A DNA stretch of 64,000 bases. Origin: Halopenitus persicus (GTDB lineage Archaea; Halobacteriota; Halobacteria; Halobacteriales; Haloferacaceae). The notes below the pieces were generated by a model. The model had not been told where the DNA came from and did not search any database. It was given only the letters and a program-made list of their open reading frames with translations. The position numbers and the translations under genes are program-made. Where the stretch lies: positions 1,302,001 through 1,366,000 of the forward strand of contig NZ_AP017558.1 of the NCBI RefSeq assembly GCF_002355635.1. Reading direction: 5' to 3'. Shown here piece after piece: positions 28,788 to 38,197 of this stretch; the first letter of the stretch is position 1; each line of letters starts with the position of its first letter.

Positions 28788-29171
28788 TCACTTCGCCGTC
28801 GGCGTGATCTCGCCGACCGCGTCCATGACCTGAAGGGCCGCGCTGGCCGCGAGTCCCTTCGCGACCTCCTCCGTGTCGGTGTCGGCCAGCCCCGTCTCGA
28901 GGTCCTCGACGTCCGGGGCGAAGCCGGCGGAAACGGGGTGGCCGGCGGGCGGATTCACCGCGACGGTCGCCTGCGGGCCGTTGCTGCCGACCGACAGCTC
29001 GGACCCAACGACGTAACTGTCGGGAAGGTACGACTCCGTCCGCGAGACGATCCCGGCGACTGCGGTTCGAAGTTCGCGTTCCTGAGCCGCGGAGAGCTCG
29101 ACTGCGTCACGGTCCGGTTCGCCGGCCGGGGTGACGCCCGGTGCGCCCGCGTACGGGTTGTTGCCGTTCAT
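28788..29171 (-). CDS. Haloarchaeal conserved protein (DUF5811-like)
   Basis: A 127-residue protein of unknown function. The start MNGNNPYAGAPGVTPAG and a core with YLPDSYVVGSELSVGSNGPQ and VNPPAGHPVSAGF are typical of a haloarchaeal family I remember as DUF5811. It has no signal, membrane segment or metal motif. It converges with aIF5B, 36 bases between stops. The 181 bases to the next gene hold no ORF. Confidence 0.75.
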   Translation of the reverse strand: MNGNNPYAGAPGVTPAGEPDRDAVELSAAQERELRTAVAGIVSRTESYLPDSYVVGSELSVGSNGPQATVAVNPPAGHPVSAGFAPDVEDLETGLADTDTEEVAKGLAASAALQVMDAVGEITPTAK

Positions 29172-29352
29172 TGAGATTGGGATCGATAGGGGGACCGCGT
29201 TCAAAAAGGCGTCGCCGAACTCGGCGTCGATCCGGCCGATTCGCCCGAACTCGGCTGACCGGGGTGGATCCGGATCGGGACGGCACCCGGATCGAGCCGG
29301 ATCATCGCGTCGGCTCGTCGCGTCGGCTCGGCAGTAGTCGGACCGGATCGAC

Positions 29353-29907
29353 TCACACGATCGGCTCGGAGTCGCCGTAGGCCGCGACCACGACGACGCA
29401 CGTGTGGGCGTCCGGGGAGGGCGTCGCCGACTCGACGAGCGTCTCGCGGTCGGGAAGGTCCCAGTCACGGAGGGTCGCGCCCGCGTCGAGCCCCTCGTGG
29501 ATCCGGTCCCGAACCGTCGCCGGCTCCGTGCCCGTCACCTCGTAGAACAGCCCCGGACCGGGGCCGGTCGCCCACCCGAGCCCGGCGGCGATCGTCGACG
29601 GCCGGTCCGCGTCCGGGTCGTCCTCCGTGGTCGTCCCGGCGTCCGTGGTCGTCCCGGCGTCCGTGGTCGTCCCGGCGTCCACCGCCGGTCCGAGGTGTCG
29701 TTTCGCCTGGACGACCGTGAGCCGGTTGCCGGCCGGACCCAGGTCTGGCGCGCGATCGACGCTCGTGACGGTGGCGTCCGCGGGAACGATCGAGGAGACG
29801 GTGACGAGGTTGTAGTTGTGCAGATTCGCGTCCGCGAGTGCCGCGTCGTAGGCCGCCATCGCCGTCGGGGCGACGCCGACGCCGGCGGCGACGTGGATCG
29901 ATGCCAT
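29353..29907 (-). CDS. pdaD: Pyruvoyl-dependent arginine decarboxylase
   Basis: A 184-residue proenzyme that makes agmatine from arginine, for polyamine and agmatidine supply. Self-cleavage at the double serine in NLVTVSSIVP (S38-S39) should create the pyruvoyl group. The later GLFYEVTG and TCVVVVAAYG blocks fit the family. A Thr/Asp/Ala/Gly linker (DAGTTT repeated three times, residues about 77-94) made by an 18-base DNA repeat interrupts the usual sequence. The N-terminal Met is 37 residues before the cut site. Confidence 0.9.
   Translation of the reverse strand: MASIHVAAGVGVAPTAMAAYDAALADANLHNYNLVTVSSIVPADATVTSVDRAPDLGPAGNRLTVVQAKRHLGPAVDAGTTTDAGTTTDAGTTTEDDPDADRPSTIAAGLGWATGPGPGLFYEVTGTEPATVRDRIHEGLDAGATLRDWDLPDRETLVESATPSPDAHTCVVVVAAYGDSEPIV
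29624..29682 (-). repeat. 18-bp in-frame tandem repeat inside pdaD
   Basis: The unit TCCGTGGTCGTCCCGGCG (plus strand) occurs three times and encodes the DAGTTT linker of pdaD. Confidence 0.9.
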
Positions 29908-30018
29908 CGTCGAAGATCGGCGACCGACGCGCTAAGCGGTTTCGAAACGGGAACGGTCGGAAAAACGGGACGGAACGGCGATCGGTCGGGCCGACGGCGA
30001 GACGGGTCCGACCGCCGG

Positions 30019-31242
30019 TCAGTACTGATAGTGGATGTTGCGGTCGGCGGCCTCCTCGGCCGAGTCGAGCTTCTCGACCGCGTCCGCGAAGTCCGCGCGG
30101 GTGACCTCGGTCCGGCCGTCGCGGATCGCGAACATTCCGGCCTCGGTGGCCAGCGATGCGAGATCCGCGCCGCTGAACTCCTCGAGGTCCGCGACGAGTC
30201 CCGAGAGGTCGAGATCGTCCGCGACGTTCATGCCCTCGGTGTGTATCTCGAGGATCCGTTCGCGGGCGGCGGCGTCGGGCTTGGGGACCTCGATGAGCCG
30301 GTCGAACCGGCCCGGCCGGAGGATCGCCTCGTCGAGCATGTCGAACCGGTTCGTGGCAGCCATGATTCGGATCTCGCCGCGGTCCTCGAAGCCGTCCATC
30401 TCGGAGAGCAGCTGCATCATCGTCCGCTGGACCTCGGCGTCGCCGGAGGTCTTCGAGTCCGTCCGCTTGGAGGCGACCGCGTCGATCTCGTCGATGAAGA
30501 TCACCGCGGGCTCGCGGTCGGCAGCGAGCTCGAAGAGGTCACGGACCAGCCGTGACCCCTCGCCGATGAACTTCCGGACGAGCTCGGAGCCGGCCATCTT
30601 GATGAAGGTGGCGTCGGACTCGTTGGCGACCGCCTTCGCGAGCATCGTCTTGCCGGTCCCCGGCGGGCCGTGCAGCAGAACGCCGCTTGGGGGTTCGACG
30701 CCGACGATATCGAACGTTTCCGGGTTCTCGAGGGGGTCCTCGACCGCCTCGCGAACCTCGCGGATCTGGTCGTCGATGCCGCCGATGTCCGCGTAGGTCA
30801 CGTCGGGGGAGGCGTCGACCTCCATCGCCTGGGCCCGCGCATCCGTCTCGTCGTCGAGCACGGTCTGGATCGCGAAGGAGTCGTTTATCGCGACGCGGTC
30901 GCCGGGGTCGAGCTCGTCGGTCACCGAGGTGGCCGTCTCGGTCAGCACCTCCTGGTTGTTCCCGTGCTGTTTGATCACGACGCCGTCGTCGGTGTGCTCC
31001 TCGACGGAGGCGATGTATAGCGAGGAGGTCTTCAGGACCTCGTTTTCCCGTTTCAGTTCGTCGACGTCGTGCTGGAGGTCCTCGCGTCGGCCTTCGGCGT
31101 CCTCGAGCCGCTGTTCGAGCTCGTCGTTTACCTGCACGATCCGCCGGAAATGCTTGCGGATCGCTTCGAGCCGTTCCCCCTCGCTCATCTCGGGGTCGAG
31201 TTCGAGGCGGGGACGGTCCGGCAGTGACGGACTATGGGACAT
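30019..31242 (-). CDS. pan: Proteasome-activating nucleotidase (PAN)
   Basis: A 407-residue AAA+ ATPase that unfolds proteins and feeds them to the 20S proteasome. Domains in order: coiled coil (about 20-76), OB domain (77-140), AAA+ with Walker A GPPGTGKT at 192-199 and Walker B VIFIDEID at 247-254, and the helical lid. The C-terminus is NIHYQY; the proteasome-docking HbYX motif needs Tyr second from the end, whereas here Tyr is last and third from last. It lies downstream of tgtA on the same strand, 96 bases away. Confidence 0.95.
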   Translation of the reverse strand: MSHSPSLPDRPRLELDPEMSEGERLEAIRKHFRRIVQVNDELEQRLEDAEGRREDLQHDVDELKRENEVLKTSSLYIASVEEHTDDGVVIKQHGNNQEVLTETATSVTDELDPGDRVAINDSFAIQTVLDDETDARAQAMEVDASPDVTYADIGGIDDQIREVREAVEDPLENPETFDIVGVEPPSGVLLHGPPGTGKTMLAKAVANESDATFIKMAGSELVRKFIGEGSRLVRDLFELAADREPAVIFIDEIDAVASKRTDSKTSGDAEVQRTMMQLLSEMDGFEDRGEIRIMAATNRFDMLDEAILRPGRFDRLIEVPKPDAAARERILEIHTEGMNVADDLDLSGLVADLEEFSGADLASLATEAGMFAIRDGRTEVTRADFADAVEKLDSAEEAADRNIHYQY

Positions 31243-31338
31243 TCGTTGCCGGTGGTACGGTTTCGGCGTACATGTGCCTTTGGGTCACGGCCCTTTTCCG
31301 CCGACCGGAGGACGGACGGGCGTCGTGACCGCGACGAA

Positions 31339-32820
31339 CTAGTGTCCGATCGCCGCGAGGTTCTCGAGCGCGACCGACGCGGGAAGCCGGTCGAGGACCG
31401 CTGCCTCCCAGTCGTCGTGTGCGAACGTGATCGCGGTCGTCGGGTGCTCACGGGCGAGCCGGGCGACGCCGTCGACAGCCGCGCGGCGCAGCGCCGCGTC
31501 GGGGCGGTCAGGTGCCTCGGCGGTCAACGGATAGGTTTCGGAGAGCGCGGGCGGGACGGGACCGAACGGCGGCTTGACCCGCCAGACCGCGTCGTACTCG
31601 TGGTCCGAGGGGGGCTTCGAGACGGTGAGCAGCAGCGACGCGGGGACCGACAGCCGGTCGAGCCGGTCGTGGTGGCGCGCGATCTCGGGCCGGCGCGCGG
31701 ATTCGGCCGACAGCGAGAAGAACGTTCCCTTCGAGACCGGGTCGGTCGCCTCGAGCTGCTCGCGGTGGTCCAGCAGTGCGCGGTAGCCGTCCCACATCGA
31801 CGGATGACCGCGGGCGCGTCGTTCGACGAGCTCCAAGAGGGACCCCGACCGAACTGCCTCCTTCACCCGACGCAGCTCCTCGAGGGTGACGTGGAGGTTG
31901 TGCTCGGCGAGCAGCCGTTCCCGCTCGGTCTCGTCGGTATCGCGGAGAGCGGCGGGCGTGTGGTCGGCACAGACCGGACAGGAACACGGCAGATACGTGA
32001 GGTCATCGAGGTGTTCGGTCCCCGAGACGGTCAAGTACCGTCCGTCGCGGGCCATCAGCGCGTAGGCCGCCGAGTCGAACAGATCACAGCCGCAGGCGAC
32101 CGCGAGCGCGAGCATCATCGGGTGGCCCGCGCCGAAGAGGTGGACCGGACAGTCCGGGTCGAGCCCGCGCTTGGCGCCCAGCACGACGTCGACGACGTTC
32201 GCATATCGATAACCGTTCATCAAGGGGACGACCGCCCCGACCGGGAAGACGTCGAGGTCGGTCCCGGCGGCGTGGCGGCCGGCACGTTCCCGGAGGTCGG
32301 GATACGTCGACCCCTGGACGGGGGCGTTCACGAGCATCTCGCCGGTATCGACGGCGGCGGCATCAGCCAGCGCGGTCTCGGTCGTCTCGAGATCGGCCGC
32401 TGCCCGATCGCGCTCGACGTCGGGCGGCGTCGGCACGTCGACCGGCGTGGCGATGTCGGAGCCGATCGCGTGCTGAAACTCGAGGATCTCCGTGGTCGTC
32501 ACGTCGATGTCGCCGTACTCGGCGAGCTGGAACGACCCGGAGTCGGTCATGATCGCACCGTCGAACCCCAGGAGGTCGTGCAGCCCCTCCTCGAGGGCGC
32601 GCTCCCGAACCCGGTCGGTGCTGTGGATGATGTAGGAGTTGGTGATCAGGGCGTCGACGCCGAACTCCGACCGAAGGCGTTCGGGATCGATCGTGAGCAC
32701 GTTCGGGTTGATCACCGGCAGGAGGGCCGGGGTTTCGACGGTCACGCCGGCTCGCGGAACCGTCAGGCGGCCGATCCGGCCGGCGCCGTCGTGGTCCCGG
32801 ATCTCGAACTGCTCGCGCAT
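31339..32820 (-). CDS. tgtA: tRNA-guanine(15) transglycosylase TgtA
   Basis: A 493-residue enzyme that swaps guanine 15 of tRNA for preQ0, the first tRNA-bound step to archaeosine. Seen: the catalytic DSGSFQL region, the second active-site block with GAGHPMM, and the zinc site CSCPVCADH (three Cys and a His). Archaeal C-terminal domains extend the protein, but the PUA domain normally found in full TgtA is missing or degenerate, leaving it shorter than the roughly 580-residue methanogen forms; haloarchaeal TgtA is usually this length. The ATG at 32820 was chosen ([12 protein letters not shown]). Confidence 0.93.
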   Translation of the reverse strand: MREQFEIRDHDGAGRIGRLTVPRAGVTVETPALLPVINPNVLTIDPERLRSEFGVDALITNSYIIHSTDRVRERALEEGLHDLLGFDGAIMTDSGSFQLAEYGDIDVTTTEILEFQHAIGSDIATPVDVPTPPDVERDRAAADLETTETALADAAAVDTGEMLVNAPVQGSTYPDLRERAGRHAAGTDLDVFPVGAVVPLMNGYRYANVVDVVLGAKRGLDPDCPVHLFGAGHPMMLALAVACGCDLFDSAAYALMARDGRYLTVSGTEHLDDLTYLPCSCPVCADHTPAALRDTDETERERLLAEHNLHVTLEELRRVKEAVRSGSLLELVERRARGHPSMWDGYRALLDHREQLEATDPVSKGTFFSLSAESARRPEIARHHDRLDRLSVPASLLLTVSKPPSDHEYDAVWRVKPPFGPVPPALSETYPLTAEAPDRPDAALRRAAVDGVARLAREHPTTAITFAHDDWEAAVLDRLPASVALENLAAIGH

Positions 32821-32889
32821 ATCGCGTCTGGGTCGGGACCGGCGGTAAGGGTTGCGTTCGGCGGACACGGCCGAGGGCTGCAGTCGCGG

Positions 32890-34707
32890 TCAGCCGAGCA
32901 CGACGGGACCGAACAGCATCACGAGCAGGGCGACGAGCATCGTCAGCCCGACCCCGGTGGTGATCGTCCGGGTGAGCCGCGGCTTCGCGTCGATCGGCAA
33001 GCGCGAGACGACCGCCTCCGTGGCGGTCCGGAGGATCCGCCCGCCGTCGAGCGGAAAGGCCGGGATGCAGTTGAAGAACGCGAGCTGGAGGTTGATCCAG
33101 CCGGTCCAGAAGAGCGCGTTCGCGCCGAGGAAGACGACCGGGTCGCCGAGCGTCGAAAGCGGTCCGGTCACCTCGTAGAACTGGACGTTCGTCCCGACGA
33201 AGCCGGCGAAGTTGTACTGGACCGACGGGTCGACGATCGAGTAGAACGGGAGGACGGTGATCAGAAGCAGCGTGCCGAGGAACGTGTCGCTCGCCGCACC
33301 GGTCAGCATCGAGAGGTACTGGCCGGCCGGATATCCGGTCACGCCGAGGCTGTCGACCGACACGCCGGAGAACCCGGCGGCGATCTGGACGCCGAGGTAC
33401 GCGTCGCCCCCCGTCGCGGAGTCGTCGCCAGATCCCGCGGTCTCGCCGCTGGCTGTGCTCGACCCGAGGGTGACGGCGAACTCCTCCCGGTCGCCGTCGA
33501 CGTAGCCGACCACGGTCACCTCCTCGCCGGGGTCGCGCGCGTCGATCGCCGCGCTGAGGTCCCCACGGTCGACGACACGGTCGTCCCCGACCGCGGTGAT
33601 GACGACGCTCTCGCCGGCCGGCGCGCCCGCAGTGGCGTTGAGCGGTCCGTCGGGAACGACGACGGCGAGGGCGCCGATCGGGCCCTCGACGGTCGTTCCG
33701 TTCGCCGTTCCGATGGCGGCGACGTGGTCGGCGGCGACCGCCTCGCGGAACGCCGCTTCGGTCCGAACCGGGTCCCCGTCGACGGTCGCGATCGTGTCGT
33801 TGACCGCCAGGCCGTCGGAGCCGTTGGAGTCGACGAGCGGCGACGTCTCGGCGACGCCAGTCACGAGCAGCGACCGGTCGACGGTTCGCTCGGTTCCGTC
33901 GTGGAGCGTGACGGTGACCCGATCGTCGGCGTTCCCGGCGAGTCGGCGGGTGAGGTCGGTCCCGTTGTCAACCGGGTCCCCACCCAGCGCGACGATCCGG
34001 TCGCCGGACCCGATACCGGCCTCCGCGGCCGGCGACCCCGGATACGCGCCGCCGACCGCCGCGCCGGAGGCGACCGAGACCGCGCCGCCGACCGGACCGA
34101 AGAGGAGCCCGAACGCCACGAGGACGACGAGGAAGTTCGCCGTGACGCCGGCGGCGAACATCCGGGTTCGGCTCCCGCGGGTCGCCGACGTCGTCGACTC
34201 GTCGTCGGGTTCGACGAAGGCGCCGACCGGGATCAGCGTGAACAGCGCCAGCCCCATCGAGTCGATCTCGATGTCCTCGACGCGGCACAACAGCCCGTGT
34301 GCGCCCTCGTGGACGACGAGGGCGACGAGCAGCCCCAAGACTATCTCGAAGGCCACTGAGAGGGGAAGGAAGTCGTTGACGCCGGGGATGATGAGGACGT
34401 TCTGGGGCGTGTTGATGCCGGTCGGCTCCGGCGGGTTCGAGAGCACGCTGAGGGCGTTCGCGATCAGCAGCAGGAACGTGCCGACCATGATGACGAGCGC
34501 GACGCCGACCCCGAGGTTCGCGATCGCCCGCCAGAGGCGTTTCGGCGCGGAGAGCCGGTCGAGAAGCGCCTTTCCGCGTTTCGTGTGGATCGTCGTCATC
34601 GGTCCGGAAACCCGCACGGACTCGGGAAGCAGCCCACGGTTCTGCAGCCACGCCGCCGCCGCGGTGTACGCGAGCACCCCGAGAAGGATCCACAGCAGGG
34701 TATTCAT
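32890..34707 (-). CDS. Site-2 protease, M50 family, with PDZ-like domains
   Basis: A 605-residue intramembrane zinc protease of the RseP/S2P type. The zinc site is VVHEGAHGLL (H133, E134, H137) and the second motif is FPLDGGRIL near 560. A long extracytoplasmic insert (about 215-420) holds two PDZ-like segments (IGSGDRIVALGGDPVDNG, VNDTIATVDGDPVRTE). Such proteases release membrane-bound regulators. Its substrate is unknown and no anti-sigma partner exists in archaea. Position: upstream of tgtA, 69 bases apart, same strand. Confidence 0.92.
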   Translation of the reverse strand: MNTLLWILLGVLAYTAAAAWLQNRGLLPESVRVSGPMTTIHTKRGKALLDRLSAPKRLWRAIANLGVGVALVIMVGTFLLLIANALSVLSNPPEPTGINTPQNVLIIPGVNDFLPLSVAFEIVLGLLVALVVHEGAHGLLCRVEDIEIDSMGLALFTLIPVGAFVEPDDESTTSATRGSRTRMFAAGVTANFLVVLVAFGLLFGPVGGAVSVASGAAVGGAYPGSPAAEAGIGSGDRIVALGGDPVDNGTDLTRRLAGNADDRVTVTLHDGTERTVDRSLLVTGVAETSPLVDSNGSDGLAVNDTIATVDGDPVRTEAAFREAVAADHVAAIGTANGTTVEGPIGALAVVVPDGPLNATAGAPAGESVVITAVGDDRVVDRGDLSAAIDARDPGEEVTVVGYVDGDREEFAVTLGSSTASGETAGSGDDSATGGDAYLGVQIAAGFSGVSVDSLGVTGYPAGQYLSMLTGAASDTFLGTLLLITVLPFYSIVDPSVQYNFAGFVGTNVQFYEVTGPLSTLGDPVVFLGANALFWTGWINLQLAFFNCIPAFPLDGGRILRTATEAVVSRLPIDAKPRLTRTITTGVGLTMLVALLVMLFGPVVLG

Positions 34708-34839
34708 CAGTCGTGTTTCGTGATCGGCCGGGGTAAGGAGTTCGGTTGCGGAGACCGCCGGGCAGGGCGGTCATCCGCGGGGCCATTCCGGTTCCGAGCA
34801 GAAACAACACCCAAATACCCCTCCGTCCTACCGTGGGGT

Positions 34840-35058
34840 ATGACACCGGTCGAGTTCCTCGCGGAACTGGTCTTCGGCGTGTATCAGCTCGCAACCATCT
34901 TCCTCGAGAACGTGGTGGCCAACGGCGACCCGCTCTCGATCGTTGCGTTCCTCGTGGGACAGGTGCTGCTCGTCGGCTCCATCGTCGCCATCGCCTACCT
35001 CGCGGTCGGCGCGCTTGCGAGCACCGTCGGCATCCAGCTTCCCTCGCCCGGGAAGTGA
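34840..35058 (+). CDS. Small two-helix membrane protein
   Basis: A 72-residue protein with two hydrophobic segments (FLAELVFGVYQLATIFL and IVAFLVGQVLLVGSIVAIAYLAVGAL). The function is unknown. The ATG at 34840 has a CCAAATACC promoter-like element about 26 bases upstream. It is divergent from the site-2 protease and could be related to it only by position. Confidence 0.7.
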   Translation: MTPVEFLAELVFGVYQLATIFLENVVANGDPLSIVAFLVGQVLLVGSIVAIAYLAVGALASTVGIQLPSPGK

Positions 35059-35193
35059 ATCGCTCCCGGACGGACGACGAATAGTCCGTCCCGCCGCGAT
35101 CAGGACGACGTTCGGTCCCGGATATCGTCCCCGTTCGATCCCGATTTTTCCTCCTCCTCCCCCTCCACGCCGGGAAGACGTCGCCCTCCTCCG

Positions 35194-36183
35194 CTACGCC
35201 GAGAAGACGTCACCGAGCGCCGACGCCGCCACGTCGATCGACGCGTCGGCGTCCGGCCCGATCGGCGACCCGACCACGAGTCCGTCGACGTGCTCCCCGA
35301 GATCCATCGCGCGGTCGCGAACGTCCGCGGGTGACCCGGCGAGACAGAACGCGTCGATCATCGCGGGCGTCACCGCCTCGAAGGCGGCGGAGAACTCCCC
35401 GGCGCTGACTCGGTCGCCGACGGTTTCGGCCGCCTCGCGATCGATCCCGTGGCGGTCGAGCACCGGCGGGGCGGCCCCGGCAGCGATGAACGCGACCGCG
35501 GGACGGGCGGCCTCGCGTGCCGCGTCGGAATCCTCGTCGACGCTGACGCTGGCGTACGCGACCAGCTCGAACGCGCCGCGGTCGTCCGGGCGGTCCTCGA
35601 GCCCGTCGGCGACCTGCTCGCGCGCCCAGCGCAGGTCGGCCGGATGGGACCCGTTGAACAGCAGCCCGTCGGCGTGCTTGGCGGCCATCCGGCACATGTG
35701 GGGTCCCTCGCCGCCGACGTAGACCGGGAGGTCGCTCCCCTGCGGCGGCTCGTAGTTGAGGCCGGCGTCGGTCGCCTCGAAGCTGCCGTCGTGGTCGATC
35801 CGCTCGCCGTCCCAGAGTCGTTGGGCGGACTTGAACGCCTCCAGGACGGGGCGAAGCCCCCGCCGCTCGTCGAGTCCGAGGTTCGAGAGGGTGGACGGGT
35901 CGCCGGGGCCGATCCCGAACACGGCCCGTCCGCCGGACGCCTCGTCGAGCGTCGCGAGCCGCGAGGCGAGCGTGACCGGATGCGTCTCGAGCGGGTTGGC
36001 GACGCCGGGACCGAGCCGGATCGTCTCCGTCTCGGCCGCGAGCCGCGAGAGGAACGCCCAGGGGTCGCGGTTGTTGTAGTGACACGTCGAAAACACGGCG
36101 TCGTAGCCGGCGGCCTCAGCCGCGCGTCCGCGTTCGACGAGTCGATCCAGTTCGTCCTCCGGCGTGAGTTCGATTCCGAGCAT
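35194..36183 (-). CDS. LLM-class F420-dependent oxidoreductase
   Basis: A 329-residue TIM-barrel enzyme of the luciferase-like family that uses coenzyme F420 in many archaea (Mer-like). Seen: MLGIELTPEDELDRLVERGRAAEAAGYDAV at the start, then TIRLGPGVANPLETHPV, GRAVFGIGPGD and DLPVYVGGEGPHMCRMAA blocks. The substrate is unknown. Sixteen bases upstream lies cofE, which completes F420 synthesis, so a shared transcript and F420 use are likely. Confidence 0.87.
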   Translation of the reverse strand: MLGIELTPEDELDRLVERGRAAEAAGYDAVFSTCHYNNRDPWAFLSRLAAETETIRLGPGVANPLETHPVTLASRLATLDEASGGRAVFGIGPGDPSTLSNLGLDERRGLRPVLEAFKSAQRLWDGERIDHDGSFEATDAGLNYEPPQGSDLPVYVGGEGPHMCRMAAKHADGLLFNGSHPADLRWAREQVADGLEDRPDDRGAFELVAYASVSVDEDSDAAREAARPAVAFIAAGAAPPVLDRHGIDREAAETVGDRVSAGEFSAAFEAVTPAMIDAFCLAGSPADVRDRAMDLGEHVDGLVVGSPIGPDADASIDVAASALGDVFSA

Positions 36184-36199
36184 ACTGAGTCACCAAACG

Positions 36200-36967
36200 T
36201 CAGGTTCCGTCCCCGCCATCGTACCGCCACTCGCGGAGCGCCTGCCGAACGAAGTCGGTCTCGACGTCACGGAAGTGCGCGTCCGATCCCGCGTGGTCGC
36301 CGAACTCGAAGTCACGAACGACCACGACCGGCGTCCCGGCGTCCCCCTCGCCGGCGATCAGGTTGGCAGCTGCCGCGAGCTCGTCGACCACGTTCTGCAC
36401 GGTGACGCCGAGCTCGCGACCGTCGCGGTCGCGCTCGCCGCGCCAGTCGCGGCTGGCGGGCAACCCCGACCAGCCGATCGCGACCCCACGCTGACCGTGG
36501 CGGAACGGTCGACCGCAGGTGTCGGTGACGACCACACGGCCGGCGGGCAGCCCCGACCGGATCCGCTCCGCACTCTCAGCCGGTCGCTTCGGCAGCAACA
36601 GGAGGTCGCCGTCGGGAACGTTCGACCGGTCGATGCCGGCGTTGACGCCGACGTGGCCGAACCGGCTCGCGGTGAGCAGGAACGGCTCCTCGAGAATGAT
36701 CTCGGTCGATTCCTCGAGGACCGCCTGTGCGAATCGGGGATCCTTGGAATCGCCGGTGGCCGACTCGAGCCGGTCGGCGAGCTCCCTGGCTCGTGGACTC
36801 GGGGGGAAGTCGTCGTAGTCGTGAACGCGACCCTCGGCCTTCGAGACGACCGTGCTCGCCACGCAGACGACGTCGTCGGGACGGAGGTCGACGCGCTCGT
36901 CGATCAGCGCGGCGAGGTCGTCGCCGGCCCGTATCTCGGGCATATCGGGGACCGCGAACAGTTCCAT
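36200..36967 (-). CDS. cofE: Coenzyme F420-0:L-glutamate ligase CofE
   Basis: A 255-residue GTP-dependent ligase that adds glutamates to F420-0. Family blocks: PDMPEIRAGDDLAALI at the start, DDVVCVASTVVSKAEGRV, then VVVTDTCGRPFRHGQRGVAIGWSG and GDAGTPVVVVRDFEF. It is upstream of the LLM oxidoreductase on the same strand, 16 bases apart. The start at 36967 agrees with the family N-terminus. Confidence 0.94.
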   Translation of the reverse strand: MELFAVPDMPEIRAGDDLAALIDERVDLRPDDVVCVASTVVSKAEGRVHDYDDFPPSPRARELADRLESATGDSKDPRFAQAVLEESTEIILEEPFLLTASRFGHVGVNAGIDRSNVPDGDLLLLPKRPAESAERIRSGLPAGRVVVTDTCGRPFRHGQRGVAIGWSGLPASRDWRGERDRDGRELGVTVQNVVDELAAAANLIAGEGDAGTPVVVVRDFEFGDHAGSDAHFRDVETDFVRQALREWRYDGGDGT

Positions 36968-37095
36968 ACGGACGTGGATCGGTCGGCCCGACGAAAAACC
37001 CCGACGATACTGGCGGAGACGGCCGGAACTCGGGGGCGTCTATCAAATACCCGGAAAGAATAAGTGAGGGACGGAAGCCTATCTAAGCGACTGCG

Positions 37096-38187
37096 ATGCC
37101 ATCGAACAACAGGGACGACTCGGATCGGGACGAGGAGTCCGACGACGGTGAGTGGCAGTTCGGGTCGAGCGACGACGATCGGGGGGGAGCGGACCGGTCG
37201 GGTGGCCGGTCACGGTCCGGACGATCGGATCGGTCGCGTCGATCCCAGGAACGACGCGACGACGCCGACAGCGGCGACGCGAACCGCCGAAGTCGACGGA
37301 ACAGGAGATCGACGCGCCGTTCCGAACGCGACGACGGGTCGCGGGAGCGAAACCCGACGGAGCGGACGGGCGCGCGATCGAACGCCCGCGAACAAGAGAA
37401 CACGCGGGGAGGCGACGCCGAAAGCCAGGAATCCACCTCGGGTGGATCCGGATCGGCCCCGGCGTCCAACAGCGGGGGAGCTTCGGGACCCGGCGGCCAC
37501 GCGTCCGAGAAACGATCCGGCGGCGGATCGAGCCCCCAACGCGGCGGATCGAACGCGACAGGGGATGCAGGTGAAACTGCCGAAGCGGCGGGATCGGCCC
37601 GGACGCAGAGCCAGCCGCAAGCCGGCGGGCAGCCGACCGCGGAAGGTCCGGAAGGCCAACCACAGGCCGGCGGACGGCGGGCGGCAGGAACGCAACCCGA
37701 GACCGGAAACCGATCGGCGGGGCGGCCGGCCGGCCAGCAACCGCGAGGGGCGGGTGGCGGCGGTCAACCCGGTCCGGACGAGGTCTACTGTACCAGCTGC
37801 GGCGAGGTCATCAAGGAGCGTGCCGAGATCTGTCCGAGCTGCGGCGTTCGGCAACAGGCCGCAATGTCGGCTCCCGCCGGCGCGCCGGCCACGGGCGGGG
37901 CCCCTGCCGGTGGCGGAGGCGCCGGCGGTGCTGCCGGCGGCGGAATGTCGGAGATGCGAAAGCGAAAGCTGCAGAAGGTCGCCGGGAAGGACAAGACGAC
38001 CGTGATGCTGGTGAGTTTCCTCCTCACCCCGGTCGGATACCTGATGGTCGACGAGACGATGTATGCCGTGATCAACCTGTTGACCGGGAACTACTTCTTC
38101 CTCGGCTGGCTCATCGTCCCGTTCCACACGAAGGGAATCATCGAAAGTGCCCGGCAAGAACTCGAACAGGCCGGCGCAACCTGGTGA
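37096..38187 (+). CDS. Zinc-ribbon membrane protein with long disordered N-terminus
   Basis: A 363-residue protein. Residues 1-225 are a low-complexity tract rich in Ser, Gly, Arg, Asp, then Gln, without predictable fold. Residues about 230-255 are a zinc ribbon (CTSCGEVIKERAEICPSCG). A Gly/Ala/Pro linker follows and then two hydrophobic segments (MLVSFLLTPVGYLMV, INLLTGNYFFLGWLIV). The role is unknown. Its C-terminus and ribbon match the next gene, ten bases on, so the two are tandem paralogues with very different N-termini. Confidence 0.8.
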   Translation: MPSNNRDDSDRDEESDDGEWQFGSSDDDRGGADRSGGRSRSGRSDRSRRSQERRDDADSGDANRRSRRNRRSTRRSERDDGSRERNPTERTGARSNAREQENTRGGDAESQESTSGGSGSAPASNSGGASGPGGHASEKRSGGGSSPQRGGSNATGDAGETAEAAGSARTQSQPQAGGQPTAEGPEGQPQAGGRRAAGTQPETGNRSAGRPAGQQPRGAGGGGQPGPDEVYCTSCGEVIKERAEICPSCGVRQQAAMSAPAGAPATGGAPAGGGGAGGAAGGGMSEMRKRKLQKVAGKDKTTVMLVSFLLTPVGYLMVDETMYAVINLLTGNYFFLGWLIVPFHTKGIIESARQELEQAGATW

Positions 38188-38197
38188 GAGATCCCGA

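Noticed and set aside
31339-32820. TgtA and ArcS as one operon
   Set aside because: They lie about 31 kb apart and on opposite strands.
31234-34359. 1041-residue plus-strand open frame across PAN, TgtA and the site-2 protease
   Set aside because: It is a shadow opposite three real genes and reads as Arg/Asp/Val-rich noise.
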